Origin: Oppiella nova
Taxonomy: Eukaryota; Arthropoda; Arachnida; Sarcoptiformes; Oppiidae
Reading direction: 5' to 3'
DNA: 64,000 nucleotides
NCBI GenBank assembly: GCA_905397405.1
Contig: CAJPVJ010000022.1
Location: 1-64,000, forward strand
Under the pieces are notes generated by a model that was given only the letters and a program-made list of their open reading frames with translations, had not been told where the DNA came from and did no database searches. Shown one piece after another: positions 12,801-25,831 of the stretch (positions within the stretch are counted from its first letter, which is position 1; each line of letters opens with the position of its first letter). The position numbers were made by a program, and so were the translations under genes.

Positions 12801-15800
12801 TAGATCTGAAGGAATATCCATCAAAAATGTCAAGTGGGCTAAGGATGGCGTTCCCATTAAAGCCTCTGACAGTGTCAGAGTTGAGTCCAAGCCAGACGGA
12901 CATTTAGCTCTCAGCATAGATAACGCTCAGACATCAGATGCCGGCAAATATGAGTTAATTATCAAAACGCCAACTGAAGAGCTCAAGACGTCTAGTGATG
13001 TGAATGTCGTTAAAAGTGATGATAAATCGCCTCAATTGGTCACTAAATTCCCTAAAGCTATTGATGTCATTGAAGGAAAACCTTTGACTCTAACAGTTAA
13101 AGTAGATGGAGAACCGATGCCTGAAATCAAATGGCTTAAAGATGACGTTCCCATTCAAACCAATGATTGCATCACAATTGACACCAAACCCGACGGAACG
13201 GTAACATTAAGTGTTGATAACACTCGACCGCAAGATTCGGGAAAATATAGTGTTGTGGCCACCAATCCTTCGGGAGAGATAAGGGCGTTGACTGATGTGG
13301 TCGTCCAAAAAGGACCGGTAATCGCACAAAAATTGTTAGAAAGTGTAGTAGTGGTGGCTGGGAATCCGCTGGTCTTACTTGCAAAAGTCGAAGGCTTGAA
13401 AGCGCCTACATTTCAATGGACTAAAGATGGAGTTCCTGTTAAAGCTAAAGATGGCATTAATATTGAGACAAAACCGGACGGAATTGTAGAGTTAAGTGTA
13501 GATAAGGCTCGACTGCAAGACATGGGTGAGTATAGACTGACAGTGAAGGGGACGACTGGAGATTTGGTTACGTCCAGTAAAGTGGACGTACAGAAGGGCC
13601 CCATAATTGTGGACAAACTTCCTGAATATGTGGACGTTATGATTGGAAAGCCTTTGACTCTTTCGGCCAAAGTTGACGGACAGCCCATTCCTATCGTTAA
13701 ATGGCTTAAAGACGGCAATCGTATCCAACCGTCAGATTCAATGAGAATAGAGACCAAACCCGATGGAAGTGTTGCTCTGAGTATTGATTGCATACAAAGC
13801 GGGGATTTAGGCAAATATACGATAATCGCCAAGAATTGTGTCGGAGAAGCAGTCTCTGAGTGTGCTGTCGACGTCCAGACCGGACCTATCATTAGAGACA
13901 AACTCCCGGAGACGTTGAATATCATTGAAGGACATCCGTTCGAACTGATCGCCAAAGTTGACGGAAATCCTATGCCTGAAGTAAAGTGGACTAAAGATGG
14001 AGTTCCTGTTGAGCCGATGGAAGGCATTGAGATTAGATCCAAACCCGACGGAACTGTTTCACTAAACATTGATTGCGCACAAAATGACGACTCCGGAAGA
14101 TATGCCGTCATAGCCAGGAGTCCAAGTGGGGAAGTGCTCTCAAAGAGTACGGTTGACGTCCAAAAGGGTCCTATAATTAAGGAAAAACTACCCGAATATG
14201 TAAACATTAATGAGGGACAGCCTTTGAGATTGTTGGCTCGAGTTGAGGGCCAACCTATTAATGATGTGAAATGGACTAAGAATGGTGTTCCCATCGAAGC
14301 CGCTAAAGGCACATCGTTTGAGACCAAACCAAATGGTGACATAATTTTAGACATTGAAAACACTCAACCGTCAGATGCGGGCAAATATGTGCTAATTATC
14401 TCAACACCAAATCAAGATTTAAAAACAATGAGTGATGTGAATGTCATCAGAAATAACTCAAAAGAACCGGAAATTTTGAATAAATTCCCAGAAGTATTGG
14501 ATGTGATTGAAGGCAAACCATTGTTATTAAGCGCTAAGATTGCTGCCGAACCCAAACCAACTATTCAATGGCTTAAAGAGGACATACCTGTGGTCGCGGG
14601 TAAAGGTGTTAAAATAGAGTCTAAACCGGACGGTACTGTAACCTTGCATATAGTCAACGCTCAGCCCCAAGACTCGGGTAAATATACTTTAAAAGTAGAG
14701 AATCCTTTTGGAGAGGCGAAGGCTTCGAGTGAAGTGGACGTCCAGAAGGGTGGACCCATCATTGCCTGCAATCTACCAGAAAGTGTAGACATAGTGGTCG
14801 GCAAACCGTTGACTTTGGCCGCTAAAATAGATGGCGAACCAAAACCACAGGTCAAATGGACTAAAGATGGAGTTCCACTCACAGAGACTGAAGGCATGAC
14901 TATTACCAGCAAACCCGACGGAACCGTTGAACTAAGTATAGACAGAACTAAACCTGAAAATACGGGTCAGTACGCAGTCGTGGCCTCATCTCCAGCGGGC
15001 GAAGTCTCATCCATCAGTAATGTTGATGTTCTTAAGGGACCGTTAGTTTTGGTCAAACTTCCAGAAAGTTTAGATATAATTGCAGGAAAGGCACTGAATC
15101 TGAGGGCCAAAGTGGACGCACAGCAGTCGCCGTTAATTAAGTGGACTAAAGATGGTATTCGTGTCGAACCCGACGAACACATCCGCATTGACTCCAAACC
15201 CGACGGAACTGTTTCTTTAGATATAGATTGCGCTCAACTGAACGACACCGGAAAGTATGCGGTGATCGCCAAGACTAGAGATGGAGAGGACGAGTCGTCC
15301 AGTAATGTGTTTGTCCAGAAGGGACCGGTAGTTATCGAGCCATTGCCGGAATCTGTTAGCATAGTTGAAGGAAAACCACTGAATTTGACGGCAAAATTCG
15401 ACGGCAAACCTATGCCTGAAGTGCAGTGGTTTAGAGATAACGTGCCGATTAAGCCGACAAAAGGACTCGAGATTAAGTCGAAACCCGACGGAACCACTTC
15501 TCTGAGCATCGGTTCCGCTCAGGAGAAGGATTCGGGCGAATACGCGGTAATCGCAAAATCTCCGTCAGGAGAAGTCATGTGTTTATCAAATATTGAGGTT
15601 AAAAAAGGCCCCGTTTTTAAACAGAAGCTGCCCCGGGCTGTAGAGGTAGTTGCGGGTAAACCGCTTAAATTAGTGGCCAAAATAGACGGACTACCCCAAC
15701 AACAACCCGTTCCACCGATTGTCAATTGGGTTAAAGACGGATATCCGGTTCGGTTTACGGAAAAAATTAAGTTCGAGACCAAACCCACAGGACTCGTGTC

Positions 15801-18800
15801 GCTGAGTATCGCGTCGACACTCCCGAAGGATACCGGAAAATACGCGGTCATCGCAAAGACACCCGAAGGCGAGATTGTGTCGACTTCTGTGGTAGCCGTC
15901 AAGAATCTGCCAGTTTTTATCGACTCATTGCCGAAAACACTTGATGTCGTGGAGGGAAAGCCGTTAAAATTGTGCGCAAAAATAGAGAACGACAGCATTC
16001 CTCAAATTGTATGGACTAAAGACGGCGTTCCCATTAAGCCATCGGATAGTGGAGTCCTCATCAAAACAAAACCGGACGGAACTGTAAGTTTAGAGATACT
16101 GAAAGCACAGTTAGGAGACAGCGGACAGTACTCAGTGGCTGTCAAAGCGCCCGAAGGAGAGATCAAGAGCTCGTGTGATGTAAGCGTCCAAAAGGGGCTC
16201 ATAATTATAGATAATTTGCCGCATTCTGTGAGCGTATGCGAAGGACGACCACTTCATCTGAGTACTAGAATTGATGGTAAACCACTGCCAGAAGTGACAT
16301 GGATTAAAGATGGCGTCACTATTAAGCCAGACTCTGATGGCTTTGAGATCAGGTCTAAACCCGACGGCACTTATATGTTGACCTTAGGTTCGGCTAAACC
16401 CACGGATTCTGGAGAGTATGTAATGATCGCCAGAAATCTTAACGAAGAAGTGGTTGCCGTCACTAATGTTGACGTCGAAAAAGGACCCGTTCTTCGCGAG
16501 AAACTACCAGAAAAAGTGAATGTCGTTGAAGGAGAGCCATTGGTGTTGAGCGCCAAGATTGAGAGCGAGACTCCGCCTGAAAAGATTATATGGACTAAGG
16601 ATGGCGTTCCTGTTAAGGCATCCGACGCTATTAAGTTAAAGACCAGACCTGATGGCAGTGTATGTCTGAGCATCGATTGCGCCAAACTATCGGACGCCGG
16701 AAAGTACGCCGTTTTCGCGAAGATCGGCAACAGAGGTGTCGGTTCTATGAGTGTCGTCTCTGTATCGAAAGCACCCGAAGAAAAGACACCGCAAGAAGAA
16801 GAGGTTCCCGAAGAGGACCAACAATTGGAGTTCAGAGACAAACTTCCGAAATCGTTATCAGTAGTGGAGGGAAATCCGCTGAAATTGGTGGCAAAAATCG
16901 CTCGACGAGGAGAACGCATACCCGAAGTCAAGTGGACTAAGAATGGCGTTCCGGTCGAGGAGTCAGATCGCGTACGACGCGAATGGACGCCAAACGGAAC
17001 CGTTTCACTAAAGATCGACAGCGCCTTGTTATCAGACGCCGGAAGCTATTCATTGAGTTTCAAGACATCCGACGGCATGAAGAGCTGTGCCGTCGCTGTT
17101 CAGGTCTCACGTAAGGCAAACATATTATCATTTCTTCTGTAAAATTAAATCATTGTTGACATTGTTTTACAGCCAAATCAACTGTCGATAGGCCGGTCTT
17201 CATTAAAGGTTTGTCCAGAATCTCTGCTGAAGAGGGAAAATCCTGTCGACTCGAAGGTAAAGTCTCCGGAGATATCGATTCAATCAATTGGTTCAGAAAC
17301 GGAGAAAAATTATCAGCGAATGAACACTTTGGGTTCGTTAAGGAATCGGACGGTACTATTGCTCTACTCATTGATTCCGTCAAATCTGATGATTCGGGAG
17401 AATATTCTGTCGATGTGTCCAATAAGAGTGGAAAGGATGAGAGCTCTGCTGTCCTTAAAGTCCTTCCAAAGGCCAAAGAAAAACCAATATTTTTGGAAGA
17501 ATTGAAACCAATTATTACCAACGAAGGCAACAAATTAGTTCTTAAGGCTGTCTATAAGTCAGACCTTCCGGTGACCGTTAAGTGGATGAAAGATGGTTTC
17601 GATTTACAGTCCAATAATAGGATCCAAATAAGTGAAGGGACGGACGGAACGGTCACTTTGACCATCGGATCGGCACAACTGGACGATAGCGGAAAATATA
17701 CGATTTCTGTGATCAATGACGAGGGAAGAGTGCGAAGTAGTGGTGCCGTCACTGTTGGCTCCAAAGGCGACAATAAACCGCTTATAACTGAAGGTCTCAT
17801 TCCAGTCACTCTTATGGCCGGCGAGCTCGCGAAGCTGACAGTGAAGGCCACCGGAGAACCCATTCCTGACATTAGATTCATCAAAGATGGCCAACAGGTA
17901 ATACCCAACGATAGGGTGCATATCAAAGGTCAAGCCTATGGTAAGACGGAACTGGTGTTCGATGAGGTGAGGCCTGAAGATGAGGGCAATTATACAGCCG
18001 TTGCAGTCAATGACAGCGGAGAAGCCAGAAGTAGTGCTCCCGTTCTCGTCAACAGTAAGCCATCGATTTGTATGTTTTGTATTTGAAATTTAATTTATTC
18101 TCAAATCTATACGAAAGGATCGCCAAAGTTTGAGAAACCATTGACTGATACGACAGGAATAGAAGGATATCCAGCAAAACTGGAGACTAAAGTGGACGGA
18201 CGGCCTCAACCAGACATCAAATGGACAAAAGATGGACAAACACTACGTCCAGACGGAACTCATCTTAAACTGTATGCGGGAGACGACGGCATTCATACTC
18301 TTTTATTTGACAAGTGTTCACCAAATGATTCGGGTATGTGTTGTGTCTTTACATTTCTCTTCAATATAATTATATCTCAAATCATTTTGTACTTAAGGAA
18401 CGTATGGTGTGATTGCAAGCAACGAATTCGGAAAAACTGAGACTTCGGCCCCGTTTTCAGTAAAATCCAAAACAGAAGACATGGGACCCGATTGTGCGCC
18501 ACTTTTTATTGGTTCCTTACGAGACGTTGTGGTAAATGAGGGACAAACCATCGATTTCTTTGCTCAAATCAAAGCCAATCCTATCCCCGATATTAAATGG
18601 TATTTCGAAGGCCAAGAGATCAGGACTTCTGCTAAGATTCAAATATCTTTCGACGGATCGATGGCTCAGTTGAAGATAACTAAATGCGAGACAAAGCATA
18701 AGGGCTTATATGAGCTGAAAATCTCTAATAGTTTAGGAGACTCGACCTCTAAAGCAAAGGCCGATGTAATGGGCAAAAGTGGACCCAAATTTGTCCAAAA

Positions 18801-21800
18801 GTTTAGTGACTCAGAAGTGGGTCTCTCGGAGCCTTTGAAACTGGTTTGTCGAGTGATTGGTTTCCCAGAACCAGATATAGAGTGGTATTGTAATGGAAAT
18901 CGTATTGAAGCGGGAATTCATTACAGTATTATCAGAGAAGGAGACGTCTCTTCTCTTGTGATCGTTCGGCCAACAGATAAGATGACCGGCGCTTATGAAT
19001 GCAGAGCCACTAATATCTGCGGCACTGATAGCTGTAAAGCGAACATAACATTCATGGACACAGAGGCCAGAGGAGAGTCCGCCTCTTTCTTCAAGAAACT
19101 GTCAGATTGTGAGGTTAGAGAGGGAAAGACAGCAAAGTTCACGGCTTGTGTGACCGGTTCACCAAAACCAGAGATCAAATGGTAATTATGATCATAACTA
19201 TTATTATAATTATATGACTAATCATTGTTATTATCGTTAGGTTTAAGAATGGCGTTGAGTTCGACCCCTTGTCGTCGACATCCAAATACAATGTCGAATA
19301 CTTGAGGAATGGGTTGATTCGGTTCGAGATCTATTCGGTGGAGGCGTCCGATTTAGGCGAATACCGGTGCCATGCGATGAATACTCACGGCTACGACAAC
19401 TCCATCGCACACCTGAAGTTCGAGTGTAAGCCCTGTTTGATGCCATCATTACTACTTGAGGCCAATCAAAGAGCAATCGCACAGTTAATCCCAGAATTAC
19501 AACCCTTTCATTATGCGCTGTCAGCCCTCTGTCTGTTTGTGTCACTAATTATGTTTATGAAGGCTTGCGGTCCCCCAGAGTTGCCGTGCGATACATCTCT
19601 CGACTCTATTAGCGAATTCATATTCAAATGCATTAGCGAGTCATGCAATCCTACCAGTCCTGCTACTCCTCCTAAATAATCACTATCTAATAATTATACT
19701 CATTTTTTGCGGTAACGCCTCTTAATATGAATGAGCGCTAACTTTCTCATTGGTTTTTAAATTACTTTCATTTTATAAATCTAGTCATTTTTGAGTAATG
19801 CTTAGCTTCTGGCTACCCATTCCTCCCGACCTATTGTTGTCGCAAATATTGAGACTTTATTTTATTATAATATACTGTATGTTAAGTACATTAGAAGTAA
19901 AAGTTAATTCCAATAAAAGACTTAAAAGGTATATAAAAGTAAAGTTTGTTTAGCTTTTATAGTGATTTATAAGTTATAATTAATTCCACAATTGATTGAA
20001 TGCCTCTATTTTTATATAAATTCTAAAATATTAGCCTATTATGTGATATAATTATGAAAACACTATATTTTAATTAATTATTATCTCAATATTTATCTGA
20101 AGTTCAAATTGTCATTAATTATGAGAATTAACTGTAAATATATTCATTTAAAATGAATTTCCATTAAAAGCTTATTTGTATAACATTTATGCCTTTTCAT
20201 TGATTGAGTAGATTTTGTTTAGATCTAATAATGAGTGAACATTGAATGCAATTAATAACAAATTGTGATAATCGTATCATAACTTCATATATAATTAACA
20301 TGTGATAGGATTGGTAGCAAAACAAACAAAAAGTGTTAAGTATTTGTTATAAAATTCAAATTGAGTTCAATTGTGATTATATAGCACTTGACAAGCGAAG
20401 GCCATCCGCCGACAAATTGAGCGATAAGTTCAAAAAATCTGGAGTACCGGTGCCCTTACCTGACAGGCCCAGAATCGTCAGGATGAGCGACAGTGATGTG
20501 ACCCTTTCGTGGCTGCCATCCGTTCCCATTCAGCCAAGAATTCCTGTCACTTATATCATTGAATTCTTTAGGATTCCTGACGGAGAATGGATAGCTTATA
20601 GGACTGGTATGACTAATGTTTTATACAATTAATCAATGTCTATTACTAATGGCTTCTCAATATGAAAACTATATGACTATAACTAATAGGAATCCAAGAC
20701 TCGAAGTGCACTGTCGACGGCTTGAGTCCAGGAGTGGACTATAGTTTCCGAACGCGAGTCGAAAACAAGTACGGAATCAGTGATCCATCGCCTGCTGTGA
20801 CCGCATACAGGAGTAAACTCCGGCCCTCCACTCAACTCACAGATCGTAAACCGAAAGGTTATGATTTGGAGCACCCGGAGCTGGATAAACATGGTGTGAC
20901 ATTTGCAAAACACTTGTTGTACTGTCTATTATTTAATTAATTAAATTCTTATCTATCATTCAGAGTGTGCGCCCAGATTTTTAGGGGAACAGGAGGATAC
21001 GATATATGCGGTGAAAGGAGAACCATTCACCCTGGAGTTCTGGGTCTACGCACATCCCGACGCTCATATTGTCTGGCAGTTTGAAAACCAAAAGGTTTTA
21101 TAAATTAAATAAAATCTCATTTGAATTGAAACTCTCATAAAGTTTGTATTCAGATCGAGACGGGATCTGGCGGTCGGTTTGACACTCTGCAGGATAGGGG
21201 CGGACAAAACTGTCTGTTCCTCAGCAAAATGAGTGAGAGTGATGTGGGATGGTATACATGTGTGGCCGCTAACCCTCACGGACAAGATCAGCGAAAAGTG
21301 AAGGTACTGTTAGCCGAAGCGCCAGTATTTACGAGACGTTTCGAAGAGACGACAGTTTTGTGCCGAAAACACGCCCGCTTCGAGTGCTCTGTTGTGGGAA
21401 TACCTCAGCCGACGGTGCGTTGGTTTAAGGACTGGCAGCCTCTGCACGAATCCGATCGCATTAAGATCTTATGGGAGTCACCAGAGAGGGCAACGCTTTT
21501 CATTAACGGCTCTATTGTGAAAGACTCCGGACTTTACTCATGTTTGGCCTCCAATATCGCGGGTCACGCCTCCATCTCTGCGATGCTTAACATTGAGGGT
21601 AAGCCATCAGATGGTTGACTACAAGAGTGTCATATATTTGGTAAATTATTTGAATAGAGTCTGAACTTGAATACGATAAATACACGTTTGGCTACAATAA
21701 GATGATCAAGGCTAATAAAAAGCCATTTGAGACATATTATGACTGCGGGGATGAGTTGGGTCGGGGCACTCAAGGCATTGTCTACCACTCCGTCGAGCGC

Positions 21801-24800
21801 TCGACCGGTAAGAGCTTCGCCTCGAAGATGATGCACGCGAGGGGCGACATGAAGGAGCACATGACGGCTGAGCTCGAGATTATGAACCAATTGGGATATC
21901 ATCCGAAGATTGTTCGCCTCTGGGATGCATTCGCGTCGACACCTAATTCCCTGACACTCATCACAGACCTGTGCGGTGGCGGAGAACTGCTTAAAGCTAT
22001 CCTCCAGAAGGGAACCATAACTGAGAGCGAAGTCGCGTATTATGTCCGACAGATTCTCGAAGGACTCGATTACTTGCACTTTAAAAATATCGCTCATTTC
22101 GGACTCAATGTTTGTATCTTTTGAGTGATCTTTAAAGATGTAAATGTTTTATGTTTTCACCCAAAGATTGGCGACGTTTTGCTCGAAAGGATCAATGGAA
22201 GTGATATCAAGATCTCAGACTTCGGTTTAGCTCAGCGTATAATTCCAGGCATTAAATACATCGTAGAGTTCGGTCATCCGGAGTTTGTGGCTCCAGAAAT
22301 AGTCGACAAACAATCGGCCAGTTATGAAGCAGACGTGTGGTCGGGTGGGTGTCTATTGTGAACAACCATTTGATTAAAGGATTTGATTATGAATTAATTT
22401 ATGTGAATTTATATTTCAGTGGGAATTATAACATATATACTGATGACTGGTATATCTCCATTTCTGGGCGACAATGACCGTGCTACTCTACAGCACCTAC
22501 AGTTAGGCAAAATTGACTTTAATTCATTGACAGAGATATCAGTGGAGGGAAAGGATTTCCTCTGCAAAGTCCTCGAACGCGACCAATACAAGAGACTCGG
22601 AGTAAAGCAAGCACTTCAACATCCATGGCTTAGACTGGCTGACCGGCCCGGAACTGGATCTCCATTGAGTTGCATTGAAAACTTGAGACAATATCACAAG
22701 CGATATAAGAATTGGGTTCGTTATGACTGCTTATGAATTATCATAAATTTAAATACTGTATTCATTGAACTAAACATAATTTGTACCACAATTGCATTGC
22801 ATTGTCAACAGTATGTGAACGCCTCGTGTAAAACCCATTACCGACGCCGTCCTCTGCATTCATGTTTCACACATCCGAGTCGTATGATATACCCGCCCGA
22901 CGAGCAATACACACCCCCTCCCAGTCCAGAGCGAGAGACGGGCCGCTCTAAGTTCAAGCCCTCGCAGTTCGACGAGACGTACAAACAGAAGATCTCAAGA
23001 GAGTCAGTGGACGCTCACTCGGAGAGCCAATACCAGAGCGGACCCGACACTTATTTACTGCAATTACGGGACACAGACTTTGCCACTCGAATCCGACAGT
23101 ATCTCAGAGTCGGGGCCTCCAGGAGTCCCAGTCTTGCGGCCAGTCTTAGAGAGTCTCATTGGGGCGACAGAAATGTTAGTATACTGTAGTTTACACTTCA
23201 GTCAAATGTGAATCACTTATAATTTAATGTTATTTGTATTGATGACAAAAACAGGCAGACTATGGCTATAAGCCGTCCGTTTCAGTGCGAGAGCGCAGGA
23301 AATTCACAGATATTATGGACGAAGAGATCGGAGAAGAAAAGAGAGGACTCGAGACTCGCTCCAAACCAATGCGTTTGGTGCGAGAAGTGGGCACTTCTGG
23401 GTACGCCTACGGACAGCTCCATCACCTTAAGAAGGAGGCCAAAGGAAAAGTTGTCGACGACTTGACGGCAAAGGGAACGATACCTAAGCTTCCGTTCTTC
23501 AGAGAAAAACTTAAAGACGTGACCATCAGAGAGAACGAAGACGTTGTGTTCAGTTGTCTGGCTGTGGGAGAGCCCACTCCCAGCTATACCTGGTTTAGAA
23601 ACGACGGAATCCTCATCGAAAGCAGTCGTATTGAAGTGAAACGCACGGAAGAAGGCAGGTGTGAGCTTAGGATCAAACCCGCCCGCGCTTACGACTTGGG
23701 TCTGTACAAGTGTGTGGCCAGGAATGAAGAGGGGGCTGTCGTGTGTCGGGCACGACTCAAGTTAGGCGACACTCCCGGCGCCCCCGACGCTCCAGAAATT
23801 AAGAGCGGCTCCAACCGAGAGGTGTATCTGTGTTGGAGTCCTCCTAAACACGACGGAAACAGTCATATACTCTGCTATAGACTTGAGTACAGGAAACCTG
23901 ACGACCAGAAGTGGACAGTCGTTGCAGACAACATAATGCATGAGTTCTATATTATGAGAGATTTAGAGCCGGAAACGAGTTATGTGTTCAGAATAAGTGC
24001 CAGAAATAAGTTCGGATGGAGTGCTGGTAGTCTTCAGAGCGAAATCGCCAAAACACAGGCTACTGATGGCGCTCAACGACTACTTGTCCCCAGAGCTCGC
24101 ATTTACAGACAAACTGTGACCGAAGACGTCGGACGAGTCATTATAGACAACTCGTCTTCGGTTCCAAACATCGATTACAACAAAGAGTTGAATCCGATTT
24201 CACTGACAGAAGCCGAACACGACTCACTCTATGAGTTCGTGTCAGAGATATCTCGAGGAAGGTTTTCACTCATTAGTAACACTCGACTCAAAGAAATGAA
24301 TAATACGTTAGTGAGTAAAGCAGTTCTGACCCAAAGTGAGACCGAATCCGGAATTAATACCGAATACGAGATCATGAAGACAATGGCCAACGAAAGGATA
24401 GTAGAGTTGCATTACGCAAGTCGTGGCTCAGGGGTGTACGCACTGGTCATGGAGAAGCTGTCGGGTATCGATGTCCTCACTTTCCTCTCACAAAGACAAC
24501 GATACAGCGAAGAGATTGTCTCCAAAATTATTGTTCAAGTCCTCGATGGCATTGAATACCTGCACTTTAGAGGCATCTGTCTTCTGGAGCTACAGCCCGA
24601 CAACGTCCTGATGGTTGACCAGAGGAGGCATGACATCAAACTCTGTGACTTCGCTAACGCCAGACGGGTGCCGATCGGAGGCACCCGAGTCTCCATTAAC
24701 GCTGCGCCTGAATATGTCGGTCAGTAGAGGAACAGGCGTCTCATTGGTGGCATTGAATGCAACTATAATTTAATGATTTTTTTGTTTTGTTTCAAAGCAC

Positions 24801-25405
24801 CGGAACTCATTAAACAGGAAGAGGTGACCACATCGGCCGACATTTGGTGTGTTGGAGTGTTGGCGTATATCCTGTTGAGCGGTGTTTCGCCATTCCGTGG
24901 ATCCAATGACAACGAGACGGCACAGAACGTGGTATTCGTTCGCTATCTCTTCGATCATCTCTACCCCGAAGTAACACAAGAAGCCATTCGTTTCATTCTA
25001 ACGCTCTTCAAACTCACTCCTCAGTCAGTATTGCTCCTCAAATGGGGTCCTGTTTTGCAAATATAGTATAAGTACTGATGGTTTGATTTTGTGACAAAAC
25101 TATAGCAAACGGCCGACGATAGAGGAGTGTTGTGACCATAAATGGCTTCTTCCCAATGAATTCACGGTTAAGAAGAGGGAAAACGCTGTCTTCTCGTCTC
25201 ATAAACTCACAGAATTTGCCGATGAATTTCACTCTCAGAAATCGAGTTCAATGCCCGCACGACTGGCCAACATTGCAGGCATATCACTGGCCAGGTATGA
25301 TATGCCTTTGAAATGCTGATATGTTTCACTGTAATTTGTGACATACCTGTGCCGACCTCATACAGATCCGTCTCATTACAAAATGATTCATTCGATGAAA
25401 TTTAA
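3870..25405 (+). CDS. Unc-89: Obscurin / Unc-89 giant sarcomeric protein
   Basis: This is a titin-like M-line scaffold of striated muscle. Exons: 3870-3924, 3988-5094, 5200-5436, 5775-5940, 6005-6180, 6248-7123, 7202-9220, 9563-17110, 17173-18054, 18118-18333, 18398-19181, 19241-19425, 20385-20606, 20690-20893, 20964-21094, 21154-21598, 21658-22109, 22167-22344, 22420-22715, 22812-23174, 23255-24719, 24798-25023, 25106-25294, 25366-25405. The phases join to 18,462 nt (6,153 aa plus stop). Order: Ser/Arg/Asp-rich segment (residues about 1-387), 44 Ig domains, FN3 (about 4750-4880), two Ig, kinase 1 (about 5110-5370), linker, Ig, FN3, kinase 2 (about 5836-6095). The order Ig-Ig-kinase, then Ig-FN3-kinase, identifies Unc-89. 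The start at 3870 was chosen because a short exon there ends in a GT donor with the phase needed by the 3988 acceptor. No SH3-DH-PH module is visible. In flies both kinase domains are reported as predicted inactive; the residues here agree. Confidence 0.93.
4382..4870 (+). repeat. Degenerate ~21-residue Ser/Arg/Asp repeats in the Unc-89 N-terminus
   Basis: Within exon 2 of Unc-89 the protein runs through successive units of about 21 residues. The pattern is [ST]-R-[YW]-[DE]-x-x-[ST]-[ST]-R-hydrophobic, then a Ser/Asp/Glu stretch. At least five units are clear between 4385 and about 4700, and looser copies lie on both sides. The segment is predicted to be disordered and has many Ser/Thr next to Arg. 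It takes the place where SH3-DH-PH would be expected. Confidence 0.75.
12043..12422 (+). repeat. Direct 128-bp duplication inside the Unc-89 giant exon, with non-Ig spacer
   Basis: 12043-12170 recurs at 12295-12422 with one mismatch. The 124-bp spacer (12171-12294) does not encode Ig-like sequence. The net gain of 252 nt keeps the frame, so the second half of one Ig domain is read twice around about 42 unrelated residues. The spacer begins with a good splice donor (GTAAGT at 12170), but I found no acceptor here that restores frame. The unit length matches the suspect 128-bp duplications elsewhere, so an assembly error is the leading explanation. Confidence 0.85.
19426..19917 (+). other. Possible alternative 3' end of Unc-89 (kinase-less isoform)
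   Basis: If the donor at 19426 is not used, the Ig reading frame continues for 84 codons to TAA at 19677-19679. The tail carries a hydrophobic run (ALSALCLFVSLIMFM) followed by a Cys/Pro/Ser-rich end. An AATAAA lies at 19912-19917. The sequence stays open and coding-like in composition in a region where introns are usually stop-rich. C. elegans unc-89 is known to make isoforms that lack the kinase domains, so such an end is plausible. RNA evidence is not available here. Confidence 0.45.
21700..22715 (+). other. Unc-89 kinase domain 1 (degenerate, pseudokinase-like)
   Basis: Three exons (21658-22109, 22167-22344, 22420-22715) encode a kinase fold of the titin/MLCK family. The glycine loop (LGRGTQGIV), the VAIK-type lysine (ASKMM), DFG (22218-22226) and APE are present. 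The catalytic-loop motif reads HFGLN (22095-22109) where HxDLK is expected, so the catalytic Asp and the following Lys are both replaced. The intron at 22110 lies right in this loop. Phosphotransfer is unlikely; a scaffold role is inferred. Confidence 0.85.
24220..25200 (+). other. Unc-89 kinase domain 2 (degenerate, pseudokinase-like)
   Basis: Encoded by the end of exon 23255-24719 and by exons 24798-25023 and 25106-25294. The catalytic loop reads LLELQPDN (about 24580-24603) in place of HRDLKPEN, giving Asp to Glu and Lys to Gln. DFG is DFA (24647-24655). The nucleotide-loop glycines are poor, but the VAIK-type Lys, the alpha-C Glu and APE remain. The closing subdomain XI motif (HKRPT, then CCDHKWL) spans the intron at 25024-25105. 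Confidence 0.85.
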
Positions 25406-25831
25406 ACATTTGATTGACAAAGACCTCAATATTTTGTGATAAAAATATTGGAGAATCTGATGGACGACTGACTCAATGGGCACTCATTTGTATAATTATT
25501 GTATTTTAAAATTCTGTTATGAATACAATTGTGAAATAATATAACTTATGATATATAAGCTCATCATTCAGTGAATGATTCAAAAACTAATGTAATCTAA
25601 ATTTAGAATTTAATTAATAAATAATAAAATAATATTTTTGTTCTTAAAACAAAACTGTCCAAATCTAATACTGTACCATATATTTTCACAAATTACCAAA
25701 ATTATTAATTCTATTCAATATTTCAATATTTTATTTCATTTATTTATCAATTATAAATCATACAGAATTCGTCAGTAAAATTAAATCATTATTTGGAAAT
25801 AATTTAAACCGTTTTGAATTATGATTTTATT
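25406..25831. other. Convergent intergenic spacer with AATAAA signals
   Basis: This is the gap between the stop codons of Unc-89 (+) and the kettin-like gene (-). It holds AATAAA at 25616-25621 and 25623-25628, which could serve Unc-89. Such motifs are common by chance in sequence this AT-rich. No coding signal is seen. Confidence 0.5.

Noticed and set aside
13413-14363. 316-codon minus-strand frame, and similar ones across the giant exon
   Set aside because: These repeat with the 285-nt Ig period and have no features of their own; they are antisense shadows.
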